NCBI GenBank assembly: GCA_965279095.1
Contig: CBDIHH010000006.1
Location: 62,001 to 126,000, forward strand
From: CBDIHH01 sp965279095
GTDB taxonomy: Bacteria > Pseudomonadota > Alphaproteobacteria > Caulobacterales > Caulobacteraceae
Reading direction: 5' to 3'
DNA: 64,000 nucleotides
Part shown: piece by piece, positions 8,644-17,617 of the stretch
Position numbering within the stretch: position 1 is the first letter of the stretch
How the letters are laid out: each line of letters begins with the position of its first letter
The notes under the pieces: generated by a model
The model's database searches: none
What the model was told of the DNA's origin: nothing
What the model saw: only the letters and a program-made list of their open reading frames with translations
Translations under genes and position numbers: made by a program

Positions 8644-9537
8644 TCAGCCCGGCGTGTGCGCGGCCATCCAGCTGGGAACGTCCATGACCGGTTTTGTCCA
8701 GGCCTGCAGGTCGAACACCTGGGGGGTCTTCTGCTCGAAGCTCTTCAGGGCGCCGGCGGGGATCTGGTTCAGGGCCATGAATTTGGCGCCGTGCGCCTTT
8801 CCGTAGGTGCGACCGGGGCGGGCGCCCATGCCCATCCAGGGGTGGAAGGTGGCCATGTTCTGGAAATGGCCGGAAATGGGGGCGGCCTTGAGCCTCGGGT
8901 TCAGCACGTCCTCGACCCGGGCGGAGGTGGTCGAGTGGGACTCCCAATAGGCCATGTCGCCGGCGCTCTGCGTCGGCCAGACCGACGGCTTCATGGGGTT
9001 GGGCCATTTGGCGCTGGCGGCGGTGCGGATGAAGACGGTGTCGCCCATGATCTCCATGCCGGGCGCTTCGGGCTGAAGTTCGGCGCCGGTGGTCTTCATC
9101 CCGTCTGCGCTGACATCCGTCAGGAAGGGGCCGCCGAGGAACTGCCAGACGTCGCGCGTGGCGCCGGTGACCGGGTTCACCCAGGTGTCCAGGGGCTCGT
9201 CGGTGTCGAACTTGCAGTAGACCCCCGTCTCGAAGGTCTTGGCGCGAAAGGTTCCGTCGGGGAGCGGGGTCCACTGCGTGGCGTTGATATTGTTGAGGGT
9301 GAAGAAGGGGATCAGGTTCCCCTCGTTCATGTAGCCGTAGATGTGCAGGCGGTAGAATTTATAGACCGTCTCGGCCGCCACCGAGCCCATGATCTTGGCC
9401 CGGGTGTGGGCGCGCACCTTGGGGTCGCTGAGGTCGAGGGTTTTGGCAGGGGCCGCGTTCGCCGCCGCCGCCAAGGCCGCGCCGCCGATGGCGGGTCCGG
9501 CCGCTAGGACTCCCCGCCGAGATACATCGCTGTTCAT
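8644..9537 (-). CDS. DUF1838 family protein with Tat signal
   Basis: This 297-aa protein starts at ATG 9537, which has AGGGGG six bases upstream; an upstream in-frame start at 9558 lacks this. The N-terminus has a twin-arginine-type signal (SRRGVLAAGPAIGGAALAAAANA) with likely cleavage after ANA, so it is exported folded. The mature part (conserved blocks YRLHIYGYMNEG and WQFLGGPF, and a Trp/His-rich stretch around MATFHPWMGMG) matches DUF1838. This family often lies near aromatic or steroid catabolic genes, and its activity is unknown. It is the first gene of the accessory island and is bounded by repeats on both sides. Confidence 0.75.
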   Translation of the reverse strand: MNSDVSRRGVLAAGPAIGGAALAAAANAAPAKTLDLSDPKVRAHTRAKIMGSVAAETVYKFYRLHIYGYMNEGNLIPFFTLNNINATQWTPLPDGTFRAKTFETGVYCKFDTDEPLDTWVNPVTGATRDVWQFLGGPFLTDVSADGMKTTGAELQPEAPGMEIMGDTVFIRTAASAKWPNPMKPSVWPTQSAGDMAYWESHSTTSARVEDVLNPRLKAAPISGHFQNMATFHPWMGMGARPGRTYGKAHGAKFMALNQIPAGALKSFEQKTPQVFDLQAWTKPVMDVPSWMAAHTPG

Positions 9538-9658
9538 GTCGTTTCCCCCTATTCGCACCGAAGCCTACAGGCCGCGCGCAAGGCCGCTCAAGGCCTTTCG
9601 CCATGTCCCGACCGAGACGCGGACGGTCGCGCGGGACTTCCCGCTCTCCGCCCCCGCG

Positions 9659-9800
9659 CCGAGCGCGGGGGAGGGGGACCGCCGGCCATAGGCCGGGGGT
9701 GGAGGGGGCGGCGCGACGATGGCCGGACAGGGCGGCGCTGCCCCTTCCACCACGCCCTGCGGGCGCGGTCCCCCTTCCCCACGCTGCGCGTGGGGCAGGA
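9659..9800. repeat. family-B-like palindromic repeat (single copy)
   Basis: This GC-rich element has nested hairpins: CCCCCGCGCCGAGCGCGGGGGAG at the left, GAGGGGGCGGCG ... CGCGGTCCCCCTTCCCC in the middle, and CCCACGCTGCGCGTGGGGC at the right. It resembles the 25318-25450 element. The GTG at 9790 that would extend the following MFS frame lies inside the right-hand hairpin. Confidence 0.7.
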
Positions 9801-9894
9801 GAGTGACGATCCTCAATCCCGCCAAATCGCCGACGACGGGTTTCCCCTGGCGGCGGCGGAGGGTAAGAACGACTCTCACTTCGGGAATGACGAC

Positions 9895-11559
9895 TTGACC
9901 CATACGCCCGGCCCCGCCGCAGCGGCCGGCAACGGCATCACCGCGCCGCTGCGCCTGCCCTCGTTCCGCAACATCTGGCTTGGCAGCCTGGTGTCGAACC
10001 TCGGCCTGATGATCCAGGCCGTGGGCGCCGCCTGGATGATGACCCAGCTGACCCGGGCGGCGGACCTGGTGGCCCTGGTGCAGACCGCGGCGATGCTGCC
10101 GGGGATGTTCCTGTCGCTGGCAGCGGGCGCCATCGCCGACATGTATGACCGGCGGATCGTCGCCCTGGTGGCCCTGACCATCATGTTCACCGGCGCCTCG
10201 GCCCTGGCGACCACCGCCTATCTGGGACTGATCAATCCGCCGCTGCTGCTGGGCTTCTGCTTCATCATCGGCTCGGGCATGGCCCTGTTCGGTCCGTCCT
10301 GGGCGGCGTCGGTGAGCGAGCAGGTGCCCGGCGAGATGCTGGCCTCGGCGGTGGCGCTGAACAGCATCAGCTTCAACATCGCCCGCAGCTTCGGCCCGGC
10401 CCTGGGCGGGATCATCGTGGCGGCGGCCGGCGCTTCGGCCGCCTTCCTGGTCAACGCCGTCTGCTACCTGCCCCTGTTCGTGGTCTTCTATCGCTGGCGA
10501 CGGCAGCCGACGGTGTCGCGCCTGCCGCCCGAGCGGATGCGGCGGGCCATCGTCACCGGCGCCCGCTATGTGCTGCACTCCCCCTCGATCCGGGTGGTGC
10601 TGGTGCGCACGGTGATCACCGGGGTGCTGGGCTCGTCGATCTCGGCGCTGATGCCCCTGGTGGCCCGCGACATGCTGGGCGGCGGGGCGTCGATGTTCGG
10701 GGTGATGCTGGGCGCCTTCGGCATGGGCGCCGTGGGCGGGGCGCTGAGCGTGGCGGAGCTGCGCCGCCGCCTGAGCTCGGAACAGGCCGCCCGCCTGTGC
10801 GCCCTCGTCCTGGGCGCCGCGACCCTGGCGGTGGCCGCCAGCCGCTGGCCGCCGGTGACGGCGGTGGCCCTGTTCGTGGCCGGCGGCGCCTGGATGGTGT
10901 CGGTGACCACCTACAATATCGGCGTGCAGCTGCCGGCCCCGCGCTGGGTGTCCGGCCGGGCCATCGCCTCGTTCCAGACCGCCATCGCCGCCGGCGTCGC
11001 CCTGGGCAGCTGGATGTGGGGCCATATCGCCGAGGGCCATGGCGTGGCCGCCGCCCTGTTCATCTCCGGCGGGGTGATGATCGCCTCGGCCGCCGTGGGC
11101 CTGTGGCTTCGCCTGCCCGCGGTGGACGCCGCGCGCAAGAGCGAGGGCGAGCGGATGGACGATCCGGAGGTGCGCCTGGCCCTGACCGCCCGCAGCGGCC
11201 CCATCGTGGTGGAGATCGAATACCGCGTCGACCTCGCCGCCGCCCGCCAGTTCCACGGGGTGATGCAGGCGGTGCAGCTCAGCCGCCAGCGCAACGGCGC
11301 CTACGGCTGGTCGCTGGCGCGCGACGTGGCCGAGCCGGAGCTGTGGACCGAGCGCTACCATTGTCCGACCTGGCTCGACTACCTGCGCCAGCGCAGCCGG
11401 CTGACCGAGGGCGAGCGCGAGTTGACGGCGCGGGCCATAGCCTTCCACATGGGCCCCGAGCCGATCCGCATCCGGCGGATGCTGGAGCGTCCGTTCGGCT
11501 CGGTGCGCTGGAAGGAAGAGGCGCCGGACCAGCGGTCTGAGGAAGTGCTGCCTCTGTAG
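9895..11559 (+). CDS. MFS transporter, MFS_3 / DHA3-type, with C-terminal cytoplasmic domain
   Basis: The protein is about 554 aa. The first ~400 residues form a 12-segment major facilitator, beginning PLRLPSFRNIWLGSLVSNLG and with the loop motif DMYDRRIVALVAL between segments 2 and 3. The last ~140 residues form a soluble domain resembling antibiotic-biosynthesis-monooxygenase/dimeric ferredoxin-like folds (VVEIEYRVDLAAARQFHGVM), which is typical of the MFS_3 family. Such proteins are proton-driven exporters of small molecules. The frame is open from GTG 9790, but that codon lies inside a repeat. TTG 9895 is chosen because it leaves a normal short N-terminus; the start is uncertain. The FAD monooxygenase starts 22 bp downstream on the same strand, so the two are probably cotranscribed. 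Confidence 0.8.
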   Translation: MTHTPGPAAAAGNGITAPLRLPSFRNIWLGSLVSNLGLMIQAVGAAWMMTQLTRAADLVALVQTAAMLPGMFLSLAAGAIADMYDRRIVALVALTIMFTGASALATTAYLGLINPPLLLGFCFIIGSGMALFGPSWAASVSEQVPGEMLASAVALNSISFNIARSFGPALGGIIVAAAGASAAFLVNAVCYLPLFVVFYRWRRQPTVSRLPPERMRRAIVTGARYVLHSPSIRVVLVRTVITGVLGSSISALMPLVARDMLGGGASMFGVMLGAFGMGAVGGALSVAELRRRLSSEQAARLCALVLGAATLAVAASRWPPVTAVALFVAGGAWMVSVTTYNIGVQLPAPRWVSGRAIASFQTAIAAGVALGSWMWGHIAEGHGVAAALFISGGVMIASAAVGLWLRLPAVDAARKSEGERMDDPEVRLALTARSGPIVVEIEYRVDLAAARQFHGVMQAVQLSRQRNGAYGWSLARDVAEPELWTERYHCPTWLDYLRQRSRLTEGERELTARAIAFHMGPEPIRIRRMLERPFGSVRWKEEAPDQRSEEVLPL

Positions 11560-11581
11560 GAGAGGCTGAGGAGAGGCGGAC

Positions 11582-12736
11582 ATGCGGGATCCGATCCTGA
11601 TCATCGGCGGCGGCATCGGCGGACTGACCGCCGCGCTGGCGCTGCAGCAGCAGGGCTTCAAGGTCGCCGTCTATGAGCAGGCGCGGGGCATCGGCGATGT
11701 CGGGGCGGGCATCAGCATCGGGGTGACGGCCAGCCGCGGCCTCTATTCCCTGGGCCTGCGCGACGCCCTGCGGGCCGCCTCGGACACGCCGCAGATGTCG
11801 GCGGCCCTGCACTACCAGACGGGCGAGATCCTCGGCGGCGGCTTCGCCGACCGGGCGCTGCGGCCCGAGGACCTGCCGTACCTGAACCAGATCCACCGGG
11901 CGGACCTGTTCACCATCCTCAAGGACGCCGTGGACGCGGCCGACCCGGACGCCCTGCGCCTGGGCCACGCCTTCACCGGCTATGAGCAGGACGACGCGGG
12001 GGTGACCGCGATCTTCGCCAATGGCGAGCGGGCGCGGGGATCAGCCCTGATTGGCTGCGACGGGGTGCGCTCGGCGGTGCGGGCGGCCCTGTTCGGCCCG
12101 GAGCAGCCCCTGTTCACCGGCCGGGTGGCCTACCGGTTCCTGGTTCCCATGGAGCGGGCGCGGCCGTTCATGGGGGCGGGGGGCTCCAACTCCTATGTGG
12201 CGCCCGGCCGCTCGTTGCTGCGGTACACCATCCGGCACGGCACGATGGTCAACTGCGTCGCCTTCATCCGCGCCGAGGCGTGGACGCAGGAGGGCTGGTC
12301 GCAGCGGGTCCCCAATGACGAGCTGGTCGGCCTGTTCCCCGGCTGGCACCCGGACGTCATCGGCCTGGCCGCCAACGCGCCCCTGGAGGGCACGGCCAAA
12401 TGGGCCCTCTACGACCGCGACCCCCTGGACGTGTGGGTGGACGGCAAGGTCGCCCTGCTGGGGGACGCGGCGCATCCGATGCTGCCGTTCCTGGGGCTGG
12501 GCGCCGCCATGGCTATCGAGGACGCGGTGGTGCTGGCGCGGGCCCTCGGCCAGACGGAGGATGTGGCGGCGGCGCTTCAGGTCTACCAGGGGGCGCGGGC
12601 GCAGCGGGCCGGGGCGATGCTGCTGGAGTCGCGCCACCAGGGCGAGATCTTCAAGGACGGTCCCGAAAGCGCCCGTCGACTGGACGTCCCGCGCGAGGAC
12701 CGGCTGAACTACGACCCGAGCACGGTGGCGCTGTAG
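11582..12736 (+). CDS. FAD-dependent aromatic hydroxylase (salicylate/3-hydroxybenzoate hydroxylase-like)
   Basis: This 384-aa flavoprotein belongs to the PHBH-type class A monooxygenases. It has the dinucleotide motif IIGGGIGGLTAALAL at residues 7-21, a DG motif in GCDGVRSAVRAALF near 160, and the FAD-ribityl motif VALLGDAAHPMLPFLGLG near 290. Such enzymes use NAD(P)H and O2 to hydroxylate phenolic or N-heteroaromatic rings in the cytoplasm. GAGAGGCGG just before ATG 11582 serves as ribosome binding site. It is a close paralogue of the protein at 17782-18990, sharing blocks such as GIGDVGAGI, TASRGLY.LGL and KWALYDRDPL, but lacks that protein's ~25-residue insertion near residue 85. The ring substrate is unknown. 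Confidence 0.85.
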   Translation: MRDPILIIGGGIGGLTAALALQQQGFKVAVYEQARGIGDVGAGISIGVTASRGLYSLGLRDALRAASDTPQMSAALHYQTGEILGGGFADRALRPEDLPYLNQIHRADLFTILKDAVDAADPDALRLGHAFTGYEQDDAGVTAIFANGERARGSALIGCDGVRSAVRAALFGPEQPLFTGRVAYRFLVPMERARPFMGAGGSNSYVAPGRSLLRYTIRHGTMVNCVAFIRAEAWTQEGWSQRVPNDELVGLFPGWHPDVIGLAANAPLEGTAKWALYDRDPLDVWVDGKVALLGDAAHPMLPFLGLGAAMAIEDAVVLARALGQTEDVAAALQVYQGARAQRAGAMLLESRHQGEIFKDGPESARRLDVPREDRLNYDPSTVAL

Positions 12737-12807
12737 GGCGTGTTCGCCTTAGGCGGAGTGGTCGATTTTCACCCGATGCTCCCGTATTTCGAGCTCCCCT
12801 AAACGCC

Positions 12808-12930
12808 GTCATCCTGGGGCGCGCGCTTGCGCGAGCCCGGGATCCAGCAGCGAAGACGGCGCCGTGCGGCGCGTTGAGCGTGGAGCTGCTGGGTCCTGGA
12901 TGAGTCCGCTTCGCGGCTCTCCAGGATGAC
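12808..12930. repeat. family-A palindromic repeat (single copy)
   Basis: A full 123-bp copy of the element described at 2363-3752 runs from GTCATCCTGGGGCGCGC to CTCCAGGATGAC. It lies between the convergent FAD hydroxylase and glpD genes, where it could act as a bidirectional hairpin. The rest of this 262-bp gap shows no gene. Confidence 0.95.
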
Positions 12931-12998
12931 GGCGGAGGGGGGGGCAGACTTCTTCCCGGCCCGCTATTGGATTAGGCGCCGCCCCGCCGCCCCCCCCC

Positions 12999-14501
12999 TC
13001 AGGCCGCGAACCAGGCCTCGACGCGCGCCTGCTGGGCGGGGTCCAGGGACAGGCCGAGCTTGGAGCGGCGCCACAGGGCGTCGTCGGCGCGGCGGGCCCA
13101 TTCGTGGTCGCGCAGGTAGCGCAGCTCGGCCTCGTAGAGGTCGGGGGAGAAGGCCTCGCCGAGGTCCGCCAGGGCTGACGCGCCGGCCATCACCGTCGTC
13201 AGGCGCGCGCCGTAGGCATGGCTCATGCGGGCGATCATCGCCGGCGGGGCGAAGGGATAGCGGGCCTGTTGGGCGGCGACGAAGGCCTCGATGGACCCGG
13301 GAAACTCGCCGCCGGGCAGGGTTGCGGCGGCGGTCCAGGGGCCGGCGGAAAAGCCCAGGTGCGGTTTCAGCTCGCGCATCGCGTGCTCGGCCAGCTTGCG
13401 ATAGGTGGTCAGCTTGCCGCCGAAGATCGACAGCAGGGGCGCCTGACCCTGCGGGGCGTCGAGGTCGAAGACATAGTCGCGGGTGACCGTGGAGGCGCTG
13501 GCCTCGCCGTCGTCATAGAGGGGGCGGACGCCGGAGTAGGTCCAGACCACGTCGGCGGGCGTCACGCTGGCGCGCAGATATTCCGACGCCGTCGCGCAGA
13601 GGTAGGCGATCTCCTCGTCGCTGGCGACGACCTGGGCCGGGTCGTCCTCATAGGGCACGTCGGTGGTGCCGATCAGGGTGTAGCGGCCCTGGTAGGGGAC
13701 GGTGAAGACGACCCGGCCGTCGGCGTTCTGGAAGGTGTAGGCCTGGGGCGTGTCATAGAGTTGGGGCACGACGATATGGCTGCCCTTGACCAGGCGCGGG
13801 GCCTTGCCGGAATTGGAGCCCACCGCCCGCAGGGCCTCGCCCACCCAGGGACCGGCGGCGTTGACCAGGGCGCGGGCGCGCACCTGGCGGGTCTCGCCGC
13901 CCGCTTCGGTCAGGGTGGCGGTCCAGACATCGCCGTCGCGGCGGGCCGAGGTCAGGGCCCAGCCGACCAGCACCTCGGCGCCGCGCTCGGCGGCGTCCAT
14001 GGCGTTGACCACCACCAGCCGGGCGTCGTCGGCCCAGCAGTCGGAATATTCGAAGCCCAGGGCGTAGGCCTCTTTCAGCGGGGCCATGGCCGCATCCCGG
14101 CCCCGGCGCAGGGTGCGGGTCGGGGGCAGGATCTTGCGGCCGCCGATATGGTCATAGAGGAACAGGCCCAGGCGGATCAGCCACGGGGGCCGCAGACCGG
14201 CGTGCACGGGCAGGACGAAGCGCAGGGGGCTGATGATGTGGCCGGCGGCGCGCAGCAGCACCTCGCGCTCAGCCAGGCTCTCGCGCACCAGGCGGAATTC
14301 ATACTGCTCCAGGTAGCGCAGGCCGCCGTGGACCAGCTTGCTGGAGGCCGAAGAGGTGGCGCCGGCGAGGTCGCCGCGCTCGCACAGAAGCACGCTGAGG
14401 CCGCGCCCGGCCGCGTCCCGGGCGATGCCGACGCCATTGATGCCGCCGCCGATGACGAGGATGTCGACAACGTTGTCATATGCGGCCATGCGCCGTCCCA
14501 T
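12999..14501 (-). CDS. glpD: aerobic glycerol-3-phosphate dehydrogenase
   Basis: This 500-aa FAD enzyme oxidises sn-glycerol-3-phosphate to dihydroxyacetone phosphate at the inner membrane and passes electrons to quinone. It has the FAD motif DILVIGGGINGVGIARDAAGR near residues 13-33, the family signature GGLRYLEQYEFRLVRES near 60-77, and a C-terminal DAO_C-like helical domain from about 385. Length is normal for GlpD. ATG 14501 and ATG 14489 are both possible starts. It lies only 23 bp after the preceding alpha/beta hydrolase gene, making it the last gene of an apparent MFS-hydrolase-hydrolase-glpD operon. No glpK, glpF or glpR is nearby, which is unusual. Confidence 0.9.
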   Translation of the reverse strand: MGRRMAAYDNVVDILVIGGGINGVGIARDAAGRGLSVLLCERGDLAGATSSASSKLVHGGLRYLEQYEFRLVRESLAEREVLLRAAGHIISPLRFVLPVHAGLRPPWLIRLGLFLYDHIGGRKILPPTRTLRRGRDAAMAPLKEAYALGFEYSDCWADDARLVVVNAMDAAERGAEVLVGWALTSARRDGDVWTATLTEAGGETRQVRARALVNAAGPWVGEALRAVGSNSGKAPRLVKGSHIVVPQLYDTPQAYTFQNADGRVVFTVPYQGRYTLIGTTDVPYEDDPAQVVASDEEIAYLCATASEYLRASVTPADVVWTYSGVRPLYDDGEASASTVTRDYVFDLDAPQGQAPLLSIFGGKLTTYRKLAEHAMRELKPHLGFSAGPWTAAATLPGGEFPGSIEAFVAAQQARYPFAPPAMIARMSHAYGARLTTVMAGASALADLGEAFSPDLYEAELRYLRDHEWARRADDALWRRSKLGLSLDPAQQARVEAWFAA

Positions 14502-14524
14502 CCTCGCCGGTTACGAGGCTTCCT

Positions 14525-15322
14525 TTAGCTGTCGAGGAAGTCCCGCACCAGGGCGACGATCTCGTCGGTATGGGCGTTGAGGAAGCCGTGGGTCCAGCCG
14601 GGCAGTTCGTGGATGCGGCCGTTCTTCATCACCGGCGCGGCCAGGGGGGTCATGTGGTGCAGGTCGTCCTCGGGATTGAGCACCAGGATCGGCTGCTGCA
14701 CCTGGGCCAGGCGCCCGGGGAAGTCGAAGGCGAAGGCGGCGTTGAAGCCCCAGGTATTGTGCATGACGTCGCGGTTGCTCTCCCAGAACATGGGCCAGGC
14801 GGTCTCGGGGTTGGGCACGTCGCGCCACCAGGCGCGGTGCTGCTTCCAGCGCTCAGGCAGCAGGGCGATGTGCTCGTCGAGGGTGTGGTTGGCGCGCGAG
14901 GCGAACGACGCCTTCAGCTCGGCCAGCTCGTCCGGCGGGAACATCAGGGCCGAATTCATGACCACCTTCCGGATCTGCGCCGGCCTCTGGCAGGCCAGTT
15001 CGGCGGAGGTGCCCGAGCCGGTGTGGTAGCCGAACAGGTCGACCTGCCCCAGTTTCAGGGCGTCGATCAGGTCGCCCATGGAGGCGGCGAAATCGGCGAT
15101 CGAGGGCTGCGTCGCCGGACGGTCCGACAGCCCGTATCCCGGGGTGTCGGCGGCGATGCACAGGCGGTCGGTTCCCATCGCGTCCACGAACTCGGCGAAG
15201 ATCTGCGACGACATCGGGCTGGGGTGCAGGCACAGCAGGGGCGTCTTGCCGGTGGGCGCCTTGGGCTCGGCGTAGCGGTAGTGGATCTGGCCGAAACGAC
15301 CGGTCTGATAGGCTTTGGGCAC
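14525..15322 (-). CDS. alpha/beta hydrolase with Thr in nucleophile elbow
   Basis: This 265-aa protein is a full-length alpha/beta hydrolase without a signal peptide. It has the oxyanion-loop region LCLHPSPMSS near 30-39, AADTPGYGLSDRP near 58-69, and an elbow LFGYHTGSGTS near 96-106 in which Thr101 stands where the nucleophilic Ser normally is. A likely acid is in LNPEDDLHHMT near 215-225 and a C-terminal His in LPGWTHGFLNAHT near 240-253. It shares most of its motifs with the exported hydrolase encoded 19 bp upstream, which suggests tandem duplication. Members of this group may cleave C-C, ester or lactone bonds of ring-opened intermediates, but no activity can be assigned here. Confidence 0.85.
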   Translation of the reverse strand: MPKAYQTGRFGQIHYRYAEPKAPTGKTPLLCLHPSPMSSQIFAEFVDAMGTDRLCIAADTPGYGLSDRPATQPSIADFAASMGDLIDALKLGQVDLFGYHTGSGTSAELACQRPAQIRKVVMNSALMFPPDELAELKASFASRANHTLDEHIALLPERWKQHRAWWRDVPNPETAWPMFWESNRDVMHNTWGFNAAFAFDFPGRLAQVQQPILVLNPEDDLHHMTPLAAPVMKNGRIHELPGWTHGFLNAHTDEIVALVRDFLDS

Positions 15323-15341
15323 GGAAGGCTCCTGTGGCGGG

Positions 15342-16274
15342 TCAGGTGTCGAGGAAGTCGCGCACGATCGCGCCGACCTCCCGGGCGTGGATCTGCAGGA
15401 CGCCGGTGGTCCAGTCCGGCAGGTCGAGGACCTTGCCGTTGCGGATGAGCGGCCGCGCCCGGGCGGTGACCTCGTGCAGGTCGTCCTTGGGATTGAGCAC
15501 CAGCAGGGGCTGGCGGATTTGCGCCATGGCCTGCGGGAAGTCGTAGGCGAAGACGGCGTTATAGCCCCAGGTGTTGTGCATCACGTCGCGGTGGACGTCC
15601 CAGAACAGAATCCAGGCCAGATCCTCGCCCAGGTGGCTCCAGATTTTCCGGTGTCGCGTCCAGCCCTCGGACAGGCTCGAGATGTGCTCATCGAGGGTCG
15701 GGGCGGCCCGCTTGGCGACCCCTTCGCGATAGCCGGCCAATTCCTGCGGCGTGAACATCAGGGCCGAGCTGATCACCACCCGGCGCACCTGGTCGGGCCG
15801 CTGGCGGGCGAGCTCGACCGCGGTGGCGGAGCCCGTGTGGTTGCCGAAGACGTCGATCTGCTTCAGCCCCAGGGCGTCGACCAGGTCGCCCATGGCGGCG
15901 GCGAAGTCGGCGATGGACGGCTGGGTCGGCGGCCGGTCGGAGAGGCCGTGGCCCGGGGTGTCGGCGGCGATGGCCAGCCGGTCGGCGCCCATCACCGGCA
16001 GCAGGCGGTCATAGGTGAGGCTGCAGTTGGGGCTGGCGTGCAGGAACAGGACCGGCGTCCGGCGACGGCCCCCCTTGGGCTCGACGGAGCGGTAATGGAC
16101 TTGGCCGAAGCGGCAGGGCTGGTAGCCCCGGACGATGGCCGCGTTCTCGGCCTTCGCCGGGGCGGGGGCGGGGGCGGGAGCGGCCTGGGACGGAGCCGCC
16201 GCCGCCAGGGCCAGGCCGGCGGCGCCCAGGGACACCTGGCGGCGATGGGGGCCCCTGGGCGCGGGGGGGCTCAT
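15342..16274 (-). CDS. exported alpha/beta hydrolase with Thr in nucleophile elbow
   Basis: This 310-aa protein starts at ATG 16274, whose ATGA overlaps the stop codon of the upstream MFS gene. That implies translational coupling; the longer open frame reaching 17384 is an antisense-frame artefact. Residues 1-31 look like a Tat-type signal (HRRQVSLGAAGLALAAAAPSQA), followed by an Ala-Pro-rich stretch (APAPAPAPAKA). The catalytic domain follows the 14525-15322 paralogue: AADTPGHGLSDRP near 104-115, elbow VFGNHTGSATA near 142-152 with Thr147, acid region NPKDDLHEVT near 257-266. A His is kept in LQIHARE near the C-terminus, but the WTHG of the paralogue reads WTTG here. Predicted periplasmic location would separate it from its cytoplasmic paralogue. 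Confidence 0.85.
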   Translation of the reverse strand: MSPPAPRGPHRRQVSLGAAGLALAAAAPSQAAPAPAPAPAKAENAAIVRGYQPCRFGQVHYRSVEPKGGRRRTPVLFLHASPNCSLTYDRLLPVMGADRLAIAADTPGHGLSDRPPTQPSIADFAAAMGDLVDALGLKQIDVFGNHTGSATAVELARQRPDQVRRVVISSALMFTPQELAGYREGVAKRAAPTLDEHISSLSEGWTRHRKIWSHLGEDLAWILFWDVHRDVMHNTWGYNAVFAYDFPQAMAQIRQPLLVLNPKDDLHEVTARARPLIRNGKVLDLPDWTTGVLQIHAREVGAIVRDFLDT

Positions 16275-17617
16275 GCCGCCTCCCGGGCCCGCTTCAGCAG
16301 ATACTGCCGGCGCATGAACACCAGGGCGATGGCCAGGAACACCAGGTGCAGGGCGCCGGCCAGGACGAAGGGGGCGGCGCCGCCGTAGATGTCGAACAGC
16401 CGCCCGCTGACGAAGGCGATGATCACCACGCTGAAGGTGCCGGTGAAGGCGAACACGCCGTAGGCCGTCCCGCGCAGGTGCGGCGGCGCCTCTTGGCCGA
16501 ACAGGGCCTGCTGGCTGATGGTCTGGCAGGACTCCGCCAGGCCGACGACGGCGATCACCGCGAAGATGACCCAGGTGTCGACGCGGGTGACCAGTCCCGT
16601 GGCCATGAAGGCCAGGCCGGCGAAGGCCATGGACCCGGCGTAGAGACCCTGGCGGTTGACCCGGTCCAGGAGCCAGCCGAACAGGGGCGGGATGATGAAG
16701 CCGGCGGCGGTGATCAGCCCGGTCAGATAGCCGGCGATGCGGGTCGCGTCGGCGGTGGCCAGGCCCTGGGCCGAACCGCCGGTGACCACCCACTGGGCCA
16801 GGAAATACTGCAGCACCGTGGTGTCGGTGCGGATGATGAAGCCGGTGATGAACAGCAGGGCGAAGCCGGGATTGACCAGGGCGTGGCGATAGACCTCGCC
16901 GAACCCGGCCGCGAAGGCGCGCACCCGGCCCAGGCGAACCTCGCCGGGGGCGAGCACGGGGAGCGGCTTGCGGTCGTTCTGCAGGCCGAACGCGCACAAC
17001 AGGCCGGTGAAGATCCCCAGGCCGCCCATCATCCACAGGGCGTAGCGGCCCGCCTCGGCGGCGCTGAGGCCGGTCTCCTGCAGCCAGTGCGGGACCTGCC
17101 CGCCGAAGACGGCGACCGAGACATTGGCCGAGGCCAGGCAGACCATGGTCATGGCCATGAACTTCCCGCGCGACGCATTGTCGGGATAGTCGAACATCTT
17201 GGTGGGGCCGCCCGCGGTGTGCCCATTCTGCGACAGGCCGAACAAGGCGCGCAGCAGGAACAGGGCGGCGATGGAGCTGACCAGGGGATAGAGGAAGGCG
17301 GTCAGGGTGAAACCGCTGATGGCGAACAGCAACATCGCCTTGCGCCCGAAGCGGTCGGCCAGGGCGCCGAACCACCAGATGCACAGCAGAACCATCAGCT
17401 GCTGCACCGACGCCAGGGACCCGGCGATGCGCCCCTGTTCTCCGCGCGGCACATGAAGGAATTCAGCCAGGATATAGGGCTGCATCAGGCCGCTGAAACT
17501 GACCATCACCCCCATCAGCGCCGCGACGGCGAGGAAGGTGAAGACCTCTCGAGGTGTTACGCCGGGCGACAGCAGAATCGGGCCGATGCGCTTCTGTTCT
17601 ACCGGCTGCACGTCCAT
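16271..17617 (-). CDS. MFS transporter
   Basis: This ~448-aa major facilitator has 12 predicted membrane segments and the loop-2 signature WWFGALADRFGRKAML near residues 80-95, with LFGLSQNGHTAGGPT in the fourth segment region. It resembles transporters of organic acids and aromatic compounds (AAHS/MHS-like) more than drug exporters. ATG 17617 (MDVQPVEQKRIG) is chosen because the 37 residues upstream in the open frame are basic and unlike a transporter N-terminus. It is the first gene of a leftward operon: its stop overlaps the exported hydrolase (ATGA), which is followed by the cytosolic hydrolase and glpD. It is divergent from the FAD hydroxylase at 17782. It probably imports the growth substrate. 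Confidence 0.8.
   Translation of the reverse strand: MDVQPVEQKRIGPILLSPGVTPREVFTFLAVAALMGVMVSFSGLMQPYILAEFLHVPRGEQGRIAGSLASVQQLMVLLCIWWFGALADRFGRKAMLLFAISGFTLTAFLYPLVSSIAALFLLRALFGLSQNGHTAGGPTKMFDYPDNASRGKFMAMTMVCLASANVSVAVFGGQVPHWLQETGLSAAEAGRYALWMMGGLGIFTGLLCAFGLQNDRKPLPVLAPGEVRLGRVRAFAAGFGEVYRHALVNPGFALLFITGFIIRTDTTVLQYFLAQWVVTGGSAQGLATADATRIAGYLTGLITAAGFIIPPLFGWLLDRVNRQGLYAGSMAFAGLAFMATGLVTRVDTWVIFAVIAVVGLAESCQTISQQALFGQEAPPHLRGTAYGVFAFTGTFSVVIIAFVSGRLFDIYGGAAPFVLAGALHLVFLAIALVFMRRQYLLKRAREAA

Noticed and set aside
9790..9894. GTG 9790 as the start of the MFS_3 transporter
   Set aside because: It lies within a repeat hairpin and would add 35 unrelated residues; TTG 9895 is preferred, though not proven.
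15342..17384. 680-codon frame suggesting a fused membrane protein-hydrolase
   Set aside because: The upstream two thirds is an alternative frame of the MFS gene; the hydrolase starts at ATG 16274 with a signal peptide.
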